Assembly (NCBI RefSeq): GCF_002831585.1
Contig: NZ_CP025113.1
Coordinates: forward strand, 6,153,001 to 6,217,000
From: Bradyrhizobium sp. SK17
GTDB lineage: Bacteria > Pseudomonadota > Alphaproteobacteria > Rhizobiales > Xanthobacteraceae
Direction of reading: 5' to 3'
DNA: 64,000 nt
Shown: positions 9,654 through 20,714 of the stretch, piece by piece
Numbering within the stretch: the first letter of the stretch is position 1
How the letters are laid out: every line of letters begins with the position of its first letter
Notes under the pieces: generated by a model
The model's database searches: none
What the model was told of the DNA's origin: nothing
Seen by the model: the letters and a program-made list of their open reading frames with translations, nothing else
Program-made: the position numbers and the translations under genes

Positions 9654-9711
9654 CGGTGAGCTGCGAGATGAGCCGCGCGTTCCTCCGTTCCAGACCTAGT
9701 GCAGTAGTCCA

Positions 9712-12700
9712 GTGATCAAGAGCATCCTCCAGTTCGGTCTGACACGAAGCGCCGTCATCGTGCTTGGCCTCGCGGTATTCTGCGCCGCCGGCATTGCCGC
9801 ATTCTACAAGCTGAACATCGAGGCCTATCCCAATCCGGCGCCGGTGATCCTCGAGATCACCGCGCAGGCCGCCGGCCTCTCGGCCGAGGAGATGGAGAAG
9901 TACTACACGATCCCGATGGAGGTCGGCCTCTATCCGACGCCCGGCGTCGTCAACATCCGCTCGACTTCGTTCTACGGCCTGTCGTTCGTGCGGGTGACCT
10001 TCAAATACGGCGTGGACTATTATTTCGCGCTCACCCAGGCCACTAACAGCATCACCCAGAACGTCCAGCTTCCCGGCAACCAGGTACCGCAGATCCAGCA
10101 GTCCAGCCTGGTTGGCGAGATCTACCGCTACCAGCTCGTCGGTCCGCCGAATTTCGGCCTGACCAATCTCAGGACATTGCAGGACTACGTCGTCGCCCGC
10201 CGGCTGATGACGCTTCCGGGCGTGGTGCAGATCAACTCCTGGGGCGGCACCACCAAGCAGTTTAACGTCGACGCCGACCTCGAGAAGCTCGAGGCCTACA
10301 ACATCACCGTGCCGCAACTGATCAGCGCGCTCGGCAATTCCAACGTCAATGTCGGCGGCCGCGAGATCGCGATCGGCCAGCAATCGGTCAACATCCGCGG
10401 CATCGGCCTGATCAATTCCGGCGGGGAGGACGATGTCACCAAGGGCTACAGGGTTCGTGACATCGAGAATATCGTGCTGACCCAGTCGAACGGGCTGCCG
10501 ATCCAGATCAAGGACGTTGCCAACGTCTCGGTCGGCTATGTGCCGCGGCTCGGTATCGCCGGAAAGGACAAGGACGACGACGTCGCCGCGGCGATCGTCG
10601 TCATGGGACGCACGCAGCACACCAACGACATCGTCCCCAGGGTCGAGGAGGAAGTCGCCAAGATGAACAGCGATGGCACCCTGCCCCGGGTGTCAAGGTC
10701 GTGCCCTATTACGACCGCACCTCGCTGGTCAACGTCACCACCCACACCGTGCTGCACAATCTGGTGTTCGGCTGCCTCCTGGTGTTCGTGATCCAGTGGG
10801 TGTTCCTCGGCGATCTGCGCAGCGCGCTGATCGTCAGCGCCAACATCCCGTTCGCGCTGTTCTTCGCCATCATCATCCTGGTGCTGCAAGGCGAGGACGC
10901 CAACCTGCTGTCGCTCGGTGCGGTCGATTTCGGCATCATCGTCGATTCCGCCGTCATCATGATGGAGAACATATTCCGCAACTTCCAATCCGCGCCCGAA
11001 AACCGGCTGCGCGTGCTGCAACACCTTGCGCAGGGCTATTGGGGGAGCGATCCGACCACCGCACAGAACGGCCAGCCCGCGCCGGGCTGGACCGAGCGGT
11101 TGCGCATGATCTTCGTCAGCGCATTGCAGGTCGACAAGGCGGTGTTCTTCACCGCCGCCATCACGGTCACCGCCTTCGTGCCGCTGTTCACGATGCAGGG
11201 CGTCGAAGGCCAGATCTTCGGGCCGATGGCGCGCACCTACGGCTATGCGCTGGCCGGCGCGCTGCTGGCGACGTTCACGGTGACGCCGGTGCTGGCCTCC
11301 CTGCTGCTGCCGAAGCAGATCGAGGAGACCGAGACCGTCATCGTGCGCTCGCTGCGCAAGGCCTATACGCCGGTGCTGCGCTGGTCGCTGTCGCACTTGA
11401 AGGTCGCGGTCGCGGCCGGCCTCATCTTCCTCGGCCTCAGCGTGCTCGCCGCAAGCCGCCTCGGCAGCGAGTTCCTGCCGGCGCTCGAGGAAGGCAATTT
11501 CTGGATCCGCGCCTCGATGCCGCCGACCATGTCGCTCGATGCCGGCACCAACCCGACCCGCAAGATGCGCGAGATCCTGCTGCGTCATCCCGAGATCATC
11601 ACCGTGGTGTCGCAGCACGGCCGTCCCGATAACGGCAGCGACGCTTCGCCATTCTCGAACGTCGAGCTGTTCGCGCCGATCAAGCCGTTCGACCAATGGC
11701 CGCCCGGCCTGACCAAGGAAAAGCTCACCGAGGAATTGCAGCGGGAGTTCGACCAGGAACTGCCCGGCGTCACCTTCAACTTCTCACAGTATATCCAGGA
11801 CAACGTCGAAGAGGCGCTGTCGGGCGTCAAGGGCGCCAACTCGGTCAAGATCATCGGCCCGAACCTCGCCGTGCTCGAGCAGCTCGCGGGCAAGGTCTCG
11901 CAGGAGATGGCCAAGATTCGCGGCGTTGCCGACCTCGGCATCTTCCATCTGGTCGGGCAGCCGAACCTCAACATCAGGGTCAACCGGGAGAAGACCGCGC
12001 GCTACGGCCTCAACACCGGCGACGTGACGACCGTGGTGCAGGCCGCGCTCGGCGGTACCAACGCCACCACGGTGCTGGAGGGCGACCGGCAGTTCGGCGT
12101 GGTGGTTCGGCTCGACCCGAAATTCCGCGAGAGCATCGATTCGGTGCGCGAGATCAAGGTCGCCTACCAGACGCCATCGGGATCCAACGCCTACATCCCG
12201 TTGAGCGAACTCGCCGACATCTCGCTCGATACCGGCGCATCGTTCATCTACCGCGAGCGCAGCCAGCGCTACATCCCGATCAAGTTCAGCGTGCGCGGCC
12301 GCGATCTCGGCAGCACGGTGGCAGAGGCGCAGCGGCGCGTCGCCGACGCGGTGCCGCTACCGACCGGATACCGGATGATCTGGTCGGGCGAGTTCGACAA
12401 TCTGGAAGCCGCCAAGGCGCGGCTGCTGATCGTGGTGCCGGTGACGCTGCTCCTGATCTTCGTGTTGCTGTACAGCCTGTTCAATTCGCTGCGCGACAGC
12501 CTGCTGGCGCTGGCCGGCATCCCGTTCGCGGTCGGCGGCGGCCTGATCGCGCTGTATCTGGCTGGGCTCGACTTCTCGATCTCGGCCGCGATCGGCTTCA
12601 TCTCGCTGTTCGGCGTCGCGGTCATGGACGGCATCCTCAACATCACCTACTTCCGCGAATTGCGGGCCTCGGGCATGAGCATTGCGGAAGCGGTGTTCAA

Positions 12701-12959
12701 CGGCGCCGAGCAGCGCATGCGGCCGATGCTGATGACGGCGCTGTCCGCGGGTGTGGGCCTGTTCCCGGCCGCGCTGTCGCATGGTATCGGTAGTCAGGTG
12801 CAACGGCCGCTTGCGACGGTCGTGGTCGGCGGCATGTTCATCGGGCCGCTGCTGCTGCTGATCGTCGCACCGGCATTGCGCCAGATCTTCCTGTCGCGCG
12901 AGCGTGTCGCCTCACCCGACGAGACGCCTGCCGCGGCGCCGCCCGAAGCAGCGCATTAG
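9712..12959 (+). pseudogene. RND efflux pump, heavy-metal (CzcA-like) type, one-base frameshift
   Basis: Two overlapping frames (9712-about 10687 and about 10688-12959) together make one RND pump of about 1080 residues, the normal length. The break is at a run of four C at 10684-10687: one added C gives LPPGVKVVPYYDR, the expected family sequence. The proton-relay motif in membrane segment 4 reads DFGIIVDSAVIMMEN, as in HME-type pumps (usual DFGxxxDGAV with Ser for Gly). The start is GTG 9712. The pump sits between its adaptor and its outer-membrane factor. The gene is either truly broken or the base was lost in sequencing; a second similar break occurs in the next gene. Confidence 0.85.
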
Positions 12960-12971
12960 AGGCGCCCGGTC

Positions 12972-14518
12972 ATGTACGCCCTCAGCGCAAAATTGCCTCA
13001 TCATGCAGCCGCCGCGCCGATCCGCGCGCTGGCGGTGGCCTTCGGCACACTCATGCTCGCGAGCTGCGCGGTCGGTCCGAATTTCTCCTCGCCGCCCGCG
13101 CCCGACGTCGCCGGATACACGCCGGAGAAATTGCAGTCGCCCGGTTCCGACGCAGCCGGCCCCCGCGTGACGAGGCAACGCTTCGTCAACGGGGCCGACA
13201 TCCCGACCATGTGGTGGGCCGCCTTCCGCTCGACGCCGCTCAACGAGCTGATCCGCCTGACGGTGGAGCATAATCCGTCGTTGCAGGCGGCCGAGGCATC
13301 GATCCGGGTGGCAAATTACAACGCCCTGGCGCAGCGCGGCCTGTTCTTCCCGCAGGTCGGCGCGAACTTCACGCCCTCCGACCAGTTGGTGTCGAACGCC
13401 CAGTCCGGCCCCGGCAACACGGCGCAGGAGCGCTACTCGCTGTACACCGCGCAGCTCAACATCAGTTTCGTGCCCGACGTGTGGGGGAGAACATCCGCAA
13501 CGTCGAGAGCCTCGATGCGCTCACCGAACAGGCCAAGTTCCAGCTCGAGGCCGCGTATCTGGCGCTCACCGCCAACGTGGTTACGGCGGCGATCCAGGAA
13601 GCATCGCTGCGCGGCCAGATCGCAGCCACCGAGCGCATCATCAAGATCGAGCGCGACATTCTCGGCATCCTGAAGAGCCAGTTCAATGCGGGCCAGGCGG
13701 CACAGGTCGACGTGCTGGCGCAGGAAGCGGCCCTCGCCCAGTCCGAGCAGACCCTGCCGCCGTTGCAGAAGCAGCTTGCGGTGCAGCGCGATCTGCTCAC
13801 CGCGCTGGCCGGGCAATTCTCCGCCGACGAGATCCTGCAAAAATTCGATCTCGACCGCTTCAAGCTGCCCGCCAACCTTCCGGTGAGCCTGCCGAGCACG
13901 CTGGTGGCGCAGCGCCCGGATGTGCGGGCCGCGGAGGCCAACATGCATTCGGCAAGCGCGCTGGTCGGCGTCGCGATCGCCGCGCGCCTGCCGAGCTTCA
14001 CCATCAGTGCCAATCCGGGCTCGATCGCGTTCCAGACCGCCCAGCTGTTCACGCCGGGAACGCTGTTCTACACGGTCGCCGGCAGCGCGACGCAGACCTT
14101 GTTCGACGGCTTCACGCTGTATCACAAGCAGAAGGCCGCCGAGGCCGCGCTCGACCAGGCCAACGCGCAGTACCGCCAGGCCGTCATCACCGCGTTCCAG
14201 AACGTCGCCGACGCCCTGCGCAGCTTGCAGGCCGACGCCCGCGCCGTGCAAGCCGCGATCAAGGCGGAGAACGCCGCCAAGGCCAGCCTCGACATCGTGC
14301 AGAAGCAGCTCGTGCTCGGACAGGTCAACCAGGTCAATGTGCTGAACGCGCAGCAGGTCTATCTCAATGCCGCGATCACCCGCGTGCAGGCGGTGGCGAC
14401 GCGGCTGTCCGACACCGCGGCGCTGTTCCTGGCGCTCGGCGGCGGCTGGCCGACCAACTGCCCGACCAGCGATTGGCGCGGCTGCGTGTTCGAGACCAGC
14501 GTCGCGTCGAAGACCTGA
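12972..14518 (+). pseudogene. NodT/OprM-family outer-membrane efflux lipoprotein, one-base frameshift
   Basis: The frame starting at ATG 12972 has a lipoprotein signal (LMLASCAVG, with Cys as lipidation site) and the first half of an outer membrane factor; after FVPDVWG the family sequence continues in another frame (ENIRNVESLDALTEQAKFQL) to 14518. The break is in a run of five G at 13483-13487; one more G joins the frames. The joined protein has about 515 residues, usual for NodT/OprM, which forms a trimeric TolC-like tunnel through the outer membrane. It starts 12 bp after the pump gene. The gene is the third of the efflux operon and the second with a homopolymer break. Confidence 0.85.
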
Positions 14519-14602
14519 TCGAACGCGACGAACCGTATTGCCCTGTGCACCAGACCGCGATGAGGGTTCGGCCCGACCTCATCGCGCCCTGGACGGTCAG
14601 GA

Positions 14603-15691
14603 TCAGCCCTGCAAGTGGCGCGCCATGAAGTTGTCGTAGCCGATCTCGGCGACCTGGAACCACTGGTAGCCCGAGTTGGAATAGGCCATCAGCGAATCCA
14701 GAATCTTCTTGAAGTTGGGATTGCTGGCCGAGACCTCCGCGTGCAGCTCCTTCGCCGCCTTGTAGCTTGCCTCCATGATCGGCTGCGAGAAGGCGTGAAG
14801 CTTGGCGCCGCCGGCGAGCAGTTTCTTCAACCCCGTCGGGTTCACCGTATCGTATTTCGCCATCATCCAGTTGTTGGCGAGATGACCAGCCTGCTCGAGA
14901 ACGTTCTGATAGTACTTGGGCAGCGCATTCCACTTGTCGAGATTGACGATCGCCAGCAGCATCGTGCCGCCTTCCCACCAGCCGGGATAGTAGTAATGCG
15001 GCGCGACCTTATACAGGCCGAGCTTCTCGTCGTCATAAGGCCCGACCCATTCCGCCGCATCGATCGTGCCCTTTTCGAGCGCCGGATAGATGTCGCCGCC
15101 GGCGAGTTGCTGCGGCACGCAGCCGAGCTTCTGCATCACGCGCCCGGGAAAACCGCCGATGCGGAATTTCAATCCCTTGAGATCATCGACGGTGTTGATC
15201 TCCTTGCGGAACCAACCGCCCATCTGGCAGGTGGTGTTGCCGGCGAGCAATGAGGTGAAGTTGTAGCCCTTGTAGAATTCGTTGAGCAGGTCCTTGCCGC
15301 CGCCCTGGATGAACCAGGCCTGGTTGAGGCGCGAGTTGGGTCCGAACGGCACCGACGTTCCCAGGGTGAAGGTGGGGTCCTTGCCGAAATAATAGTAGGA
15401 CGCGGTATGCCCCATCTCGACGGTGCCGTTCTGCACGGCGTCGAGCACTTGCAGACCGGGGACGATTTCGCCCGCGGCGAAGGTCTGGATCTGGAATTTG
15501 CCGTCGGTGGCCTCGCCGACAGCCTTCGCCATGATCTCGGCGCCACCGTGAATGGTGTCGAGCGATTTCGGCCAGCTCGTCGTCATGCGCCATTTCAGTT
15601 CGGGCATCGACTGCGCGATCGCCGGCGCTGCGATGGTCGCGGCACCGGCGACGCCTAAACCCGTGACCTTGATGAAATCTCTGCGCTTCAT
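14603..15691 (-). CDS. dctP: TRAP transporter periplasmic receptor (DctP, TakP/FcbT1-like), copy 1
   Basis: A 362-residue periplasmic solute receptor. The N-terminus (MKRRDFIKVTGLGVAGAATI...APAIAQ) is a Tat signal with a twin-arginine motif, so it is exported folded. Conserved receptor parts: LKGLKFRIGGFPG with the ligand-binding Arg, and [15 protein letters not shown], matching the TakP-type (2-oxo acid) and FcbT1-type branch. It is about 60% similar by eye to the next gene at 16002-17090, which lies upstream in the same direction, so the two come from a duplication. No permease gene is adjacent; dctQM at 2489-4629 are of the matching subtype and may serve both. The ligand is unknown. Confidence 0.9.
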   Translation of the reverse strand: MKRRDFIKVTGLGVAGAATIAAPAIAQSMPELKWRMTTSWPKSLDTIHGGAEIMAKAVGEATDGKFQIQTFAAGEIVPGLQVLDAVQNGTVEMGHTASYYYFGKDPTFTLGTSVPFGPNSRLNQAWFIQGGGKDLLNEFYKGYNFTSLLAGNTTCQMGGWFRKEINTVDDLKGLKFRIGGFPGRVMQKLGCVPQQLAGGDIYPALEKGTIDAAEWVGPYDDEKLGLYKVAPHYYYPGWWEGGTMLLAIVNLDKWNALPKYYQNVLEQAGHLANNWMMAKYDTVNPTGLKKLLAGGAKLHAFSQPIMEASYKAAKELHAEVSASNPNFKKILDSLMAYSNSGYQWFQVAEIGYDNFMARHLQG

Positions 15692-15856
15692 TTTGAATCC
15701 TGCCCTGGTTGTGTTTTCCTCATGTCATCGAAGCGCTGACTGGATTGCCGATCGTCGCGCTTGCTTTTCTTGCCGCCGCGATCGTCGAGAGATCGCGCCG
15801 CCTTCGTGCCGAGGCTTGGGCGGGAGCATGGAGCATCCCCCGGTGAACGCCAGACG

Positions 15857-15889
15857 CAAAAAGCCCGGCCGTCTTGCGAGGGCCGGGCT
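15857..15889 (-). terminator. Terminator downstream of TRAP receptor copy 2
   Basis: Read on the minus strand: a 9-bp GC-rich stem (AGCCCGGCC/GGCCGGGCT) with a 10-nt loop followed by TTTTT. It ends the transcript of the receptor gene at 16002-17090, so the two receptors have separate transcripts. The rest of 15692-16001 has no recognisable gene. Confidence 0.75.
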
Positions 15890-16001
15890 ACTTAAGTCGA
15901 AGCTTTGAGCGGGTTTCGGCTCGATGGCCGTAACCCCAATGCCTATTTCGAGGCGTTTTCTCCGCGCCAATGCGCGTCGATCGCGCTCGCAAGCATCATG
16001 T

Positions 16002-17201
<1,200 letters not shown>

Positions 17202-17320
17202 TTACCACGGAAGGTGGCGTCACGGAAACGCGACAATGGCATGACCGCGCCAATTAAACGAAAGTCTGATGACGCCGGAATCTGCCGGAAAATAGGGGGC
17301 TTGGCCGCGGCACGGATGGC

Positions 17321-17395
17321 TTGCCGCTGCTCGCGGACCTTGCCGCCGGTCACGCGGTAAATCGCCGCGTGCGGGCCGCCGGCACGCTTGCCGGA
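17321..17395 (-). pseudogene. Remnant copy of the 3' end of the Mrp/ApbC gene
   Basis: About 75 bp here match the 3' end of the Mrp gene (17876-17950) at roughly 80% identity by eye, for example TGCTCGCG, CGCGGTA and CGCGTGCGGGCCG in the same order and spacing. The minus-strand reading gives IYRVTGGKVREQRQAI against IYRAIGAKVREQLQGV in Mrp. The rest of the gene is absent. The remaining part of 17091-17407 shows nothing else. Confidence 0.6.
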
Positions 17396-17407
17396 CGGCG
17401 GGAGCGA

Positions 17408-17644
17408 TCAGCGCTTGGTCGTCTCCCGCGCCTTCTTGGCCTGGTCGGCCAAATGCCGCCCGCGCCTGATCCAGCTTTGCGCGGTCGTCTTGCTGACACC
17501 GAACGTCTTTGCGACCGACTCGGCAGCTTCGCCGATCGAGTCGGATTTCTTCGCGACGTTGAATGCCATCCGCGAAGCCTCTGCGCGCTGCTCGCGCGTC
17601 AGATGTTTGCGGCCTTCCTTCTTTGCCATGCGTGACGCTGTCAT
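17408..17644 (-). CDS. Small basic protein with a helix-turn-helix-like segment
   Basis: 78 residues from ATG 17644 (or 73 from ATG 17629). It is rich in Lys, Arg and Ala; the segment VAKTFGVSKTTAQSWIRRGR looks like a helix-turn-helix as in small phage or transposon regulators. I do not recognise the family. It sits between the Mrp gene and a decayed copy of that gene's end, so it may have come in with, or caused, the local duplication. The codon pattern is plausible, but no strong ribosome binding site is seen. DNA binding is a guess. Confidence 0.45.
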   Translation of the reverse strand: MTASRMAKKEGRKHLTREQRAEASRMAFNVAKKSDSIGEAAESVAKTFGVSKTTAQSWIRRGRHLADQAKKARETTKR

Positions 17645-17856
17645 GGCTGTTGACGGTCGCTTCACGGCTCTTCCCGCAATTTCGGCTGCACCCGCGGCCG
17701 TTGGCAAATGGACGGAGGTGGTACGATTCGGCCGGCCCCCCCAAACATACAGGGCGAAATCGATTCAGCAATCGCCCAGGGCGACGGTCCTGTGCAGAAA
17801 CGGCCGGACCTCGGGCCTGTCAGAGCAGCATGGCAGGCGATGACGACGGCACCAGC

Positions 17857-18987
17857 TCAGGCCGCGGCGATGACGCCTTGCAGCTGCTCGCGCACCTTGG
17901 CGCCGATCGCGCGGTAGATCTGCGCGTGCGGGCCGTCCGGCTCGCTCTCGACCACCGGATTGCCGGAGTCAGACGCGGAGCGGATCGCGATGTGCAGGGG
18001 GACTTCGCCGAGGAACGGCACCCCGAGCTTCTCGGCCTCGTGGCGGGCGCCGCCATGGCCGAAGATGTCCGAGCGCGTGCCGCAGTGCGGGCACTGGAAA
18101 TAGCTCATGTTCTCGACGATGCCGAGCACCGGCACGTTGACCTTCTTGAACATCGCAAGCCCGCGCCGCGCGTCGATCAGCGAGAGGTCCTGCGGCGTCG
18201 AGATGATGACGGCGCCCTTGAGCGGGACGTTCTGCGCCAGCGTGAGCTGGGCATCGCCGGTGCCGGGCGGCATGTCGACGACCAGCACGTCGAGCGTGCC
18301 CCAGGCGACGTCGCGCAGCATCTGGGTGATCGCCGACATCACCATCGGCCCGCGCCAGATCATCGCGGTGTCCTCCTCGACCAGGAAGCCGATCGACATG
18401 ATCGCCAGGCCGAAGCGCACCAGCGGGATCATCTTCTTGTCGTCGTTGAGCTGCGGCTTCTCGCGGATGCCGGTCAGCCGCGGCACCGACGGGCCGTAGA
18501 TGTCGGCGTCGAGCAGCCCGACGCGCAGGCCGAGGTCGCGCAGGCCGAGTGCGAGGTTGAGCGCCGTGGTCGATTTGCCGACCCCGCCCTTGCCGGAGGC
18601 GACGGCGATGACGGCTGAGATGCCCGGAATCTCGGCCTGCCGGGCCATCGGCGATTGGGCGCCGGGCGGATGCGGATGCCGGTGCGCCGCGGCTGGCTGA
18701 ACGCCGCCGGCCGGCCGTGGTGCAGGCGGCGCCCCGCCGGCCTTGCGCTCCGCCGTCAGCGCGATCATCGCGACGCTGACGCCCGGGATGGCGCGCACGG
18801 CATTCTCGGCCTGCGCACGCACGCTTTCCCACGCGCGGGCCTCCGCGGCATCGACGTTGATCGAGCAGAACACCTTGCCGTCAGCGACCGTGATCGCCGA
18901 CAGCACATTGGCGTTGGTCAAGGCCGTGCCGCGCGGCGACATCACCCTGGCAAGGCAATCGAGAACCTGTTGCTGCGTCACGCTCAC
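17857..18987 (-). CDS. apbC: Mrp/ApbC/NBP35-family Fe-S cluster carrier ATPase
   Basis: 376 residues. The N-terminal 85 residues form a MIP18/DUF59-like domain, followed by a Pro/His-rich linker and a P-loop ATPase domain with the deviant Walker A GKGGVGKS at residues 132-139. YFQCPHCG near residue 305 supplies the CxxC pair that binds a bridging Fe-S cluster in a dimer. Proteins of this family hold and pass 4Fe-4S clusters to target enzymes in the cytoplasm. Length and domain order are normal. The gene is alone on its transcript as far as can be seen; a decayed piece of its 3' end lies about 0.5 kb downstream. Confidence 0.93.
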   Translation of the reverse strand: MSVTQQQVLDCLARVMSPRGTALTNANVLSAITVADGKVFCSINVDAAEARAWESVRAQAENAVRAIPGVSVAMIALTAERKAGGAPPAPRPAGGVQPAAAHRHPHPPGAQSPMARQAEIPGISAVIAVASGKGGVGKSTTALNLALGLRDLGLRVGLLDADIYGPSVPRLTGIREKPQLNDDKKMIPLVRFGLAIMSIGFLVEEDTAMIWRGPMVMSAITQMLRDVAWGTLDVLVVDMPPGTGDAQLTLAQNVPLKGAVIISTPQDLSLIDARRGLAMFKKVNVPVLGIVENMSYFQCPHCGTRSDIFGHGGARHEAEKLGVPFLGEVPLHIAIRSASDSGNPVVESEPDGPHAQIYRAIGAKVREQLQGVIAAA

Positions 18988-19043
18988 CGCGTATCTCCCG
19001 GGAAGTTTGAGGGACGACCCATAGAGCGTTGCAGCGCAAAAGG

Positions 19044-19481
19044 CTACCTCGCTCCGACGTCGTCCCGCCGCTCGGACGGCGCCGCCGAGCCGCCTTCCTT
19101 GGCGGCCTCGTAGTTCAGCTCGATCATGACCCCGTTGGGGTCGTTGACGAAGATCTGCCAGAGATCGCCGCCGGGAACCTGGCGCGAGTCGAATTCCATG
19201 CCCTTGGACTGTAACCGCTTGCGCATGCCGTCGAAGCCCTGGCTGGCAAAAGCGACGTGGTGGACGACGCCCGAATCCGGCTTTTGTGCCTCGTCGGTCG
19301 CCGAAATGTCGACCAGATGCACCACCGCCTTGCCCTCGCTGTACATCCAGGCTCCGGGGAACGCGAAGTTCGGCCGCGCGCCCTTTTCCAGTCCCAGAAC
19401 GTCTTCATAGAACCGCACCGTGGCGGCGAGATTCCGGGTCCGGATATTGAAATGATCGAGCACACCGACGCTCATGCCCAT
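19044..19481 (-). CDS. VOC-family protein (glyoxalase/bleomycin-resistance/dioxygenase fold)
   Basis: 145 residues. The sequence VGVLDHFNIRTRNLAATVRFYEDVLGL starts a single vicinal-oxygen-chelate domain: His in DHFNI, a second likely metal ligand in VVHLVDI, and the C-terminal metal Glu in IFVNDPNGVMIELNYEA. The family includes glyoxalases and extradiol enzymes; which reaction this one carries out cannot be read. The start at 19481 gives a compact domain with GGGAG 9-13 nt upstream; the longer open frame upstream is not needed. It is divergent from the dehydrogenase gene at 19684. Confidence 0.85.
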   Translation of the reverse strand: MGMSVGVLDHFNIRTRNLAATVRFYEDVLGLEKGARPNFAFPGAWMYSEGKAVVHLVDISATDEAQKPDSGVVHHVAFASQGFDGMRKRLQSKGMEFDSRQVPGGDLWQIFVNDPNGVMIELNYEAAKEGGSAAPSERRDDVGAR

Positions 19482-19683
19482 GCGAGACACTCCCTTTTTT
19501 GTGAAGTTCTTTGGTGGGGTGATGGTAGCACAAAACCGGGTTCTGCGATCCAACGAAGCCGTTGCCCTCCGCTGCACAGGGGGTATGGTGCGGCTCCTTC
19601 CATGGACGGAATGCCCAGCCTGCCGCGACGTTTTCCGGCGGTCCCAAGGGGCGATCACCACGGCAAATCACAAGGTATCAGAC

Positions 19684-20556
19684 ATGGCTAAAGTCGCTTT
19701 TCTCGGTCTCGGCGTAATGGGTTTCCCGATGGCGGGACACCTCGTGAAAAAGGGCGGTCATGAGGTCACCGTGTACAACCGGACCGCGGCGAAGGCGAAG
19801 GAATGGGCCGACAAGTTCGGCGGCAAGACGGCCGCGACCCCGAAGGCCGCCGCTGAAGGCCAGGACTTCGTGATGTGCTGCGTCGGCAATGACAACGACC
19901 TGCGCTCGGTCACGATCGGTCCGGACGGCGCCTTCGCCGGCATGAAGAAGGGCGCGACCTTCGTCGACCACACCACTGCCTCGGCCGAGGTCGCCCGCGA
20001 GCTCGATGCCGCCGCCACCAAGGCCGGCTTCAAATTCGTCGACGCGCCGGTGTCCGGCGGCCAGGCCGGCGCCGAGAACGGCGTGCTGACCGTGATGTGC
20101 GGCGGCGCTCAGGATGCCTACGCCGGCGCCGAGCCGATCATCACCGGCGCCTATGCCCGGATGTGCAAGCTGCTCGGCCCCGCCGGCGCCGGCCAACTGA
20201 CCAAGATGGTCAATCAGATCTGCATCGCCGGCCTGGTTCAGGGCCTGTCGGAGGGCATCCACTTCGCCAAGAAGTCCGGCCTCGACGTCGCCGCCGTGAT
20301 CGAGACCATCTCGAAGGGCGCGGCGCAGTCGTGGCAGATGGAAAACCGTTACAAGACCATGAACGAGGGCAAGTACGATTTCGGCTTCGCGGTCGAGTGG
20401 ATGCGCAAGGACCTCTCGATCGCGCTGGCGGAGGCCCGCCGTAACGGCGCCACCCTGCCCGCCACCGCGCTGGTCGACCAGTTCTATGCCGAGGTCGAGA
20501 AGATGGGCGGCAAGCGCTGGGACACGTCGAGCCTGCTGGCGCGCTTGCAGCGCTGA
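19684..20556 (+). CDS. 3-hydroxyisobutyrate dehydrogenase-like NAD(P)-dependent oxidoreductase
   Basis: 290 residues of the beta-hydroxyacid dehydrogenase family. The N-terminus VAFLGLGVMGFPMAGHLVKKG is the glycine-rich nucleotide-binding motif plus family signature; VDAPVSGGQAGAENGVLTVM is the substrate-binding motif and K in GAGQLTKMVNQI is the catalytic Lys. Such enzymes oxidise 3-hydroxyisobutyrate (valine breakdown), tartronate semialdehyde or related acids. Substrate not resolvable here. The start ATG 19684 gives the standard N-terminus. It is followed by an LctP-type permease gene in the same direction after 158 bp. Confidence 0.9.
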   Translation: MAKVAFLGLGVMGFPMAGHLVKKGGHEVTVYNRTAAKAKEWADKFGGKTAATPKAAAEGQDFVMCCVGNDNDLRSVTIGPDGAFAGMKKGATFVDHTTASAEVARELDAAATKAGFKFVDAPVSGGQAGAENGVLTVMCGGAQDAYAGAEPIITGAYARMCKLLGPAGAGQLTKMVNQICIAGLVQGLSEGIHFAKKSGLDVAAVIETISKGAAQSWQMENRYKTMNEGKYDFGFAVEWMRKDLSIALAEARRNGATLPATALVDQFYAEVEKMGGKRWDTSSLLARLQR

Positions 20557-20714
20557 GTCCTCACAAGCAGCCAGGTGACCCGCGCCTGCGGGTCATCTGC
20601 CATGCGGTACTGCCTGTCTGCTTCCACTCGCTCGAAGGCTGCCGTCGACTACATACAACGGCGGACTGAAGCCCGCCGTCGACGCCGCGTGCCCGAGAGG
20701 AAAGCGAGACGACC

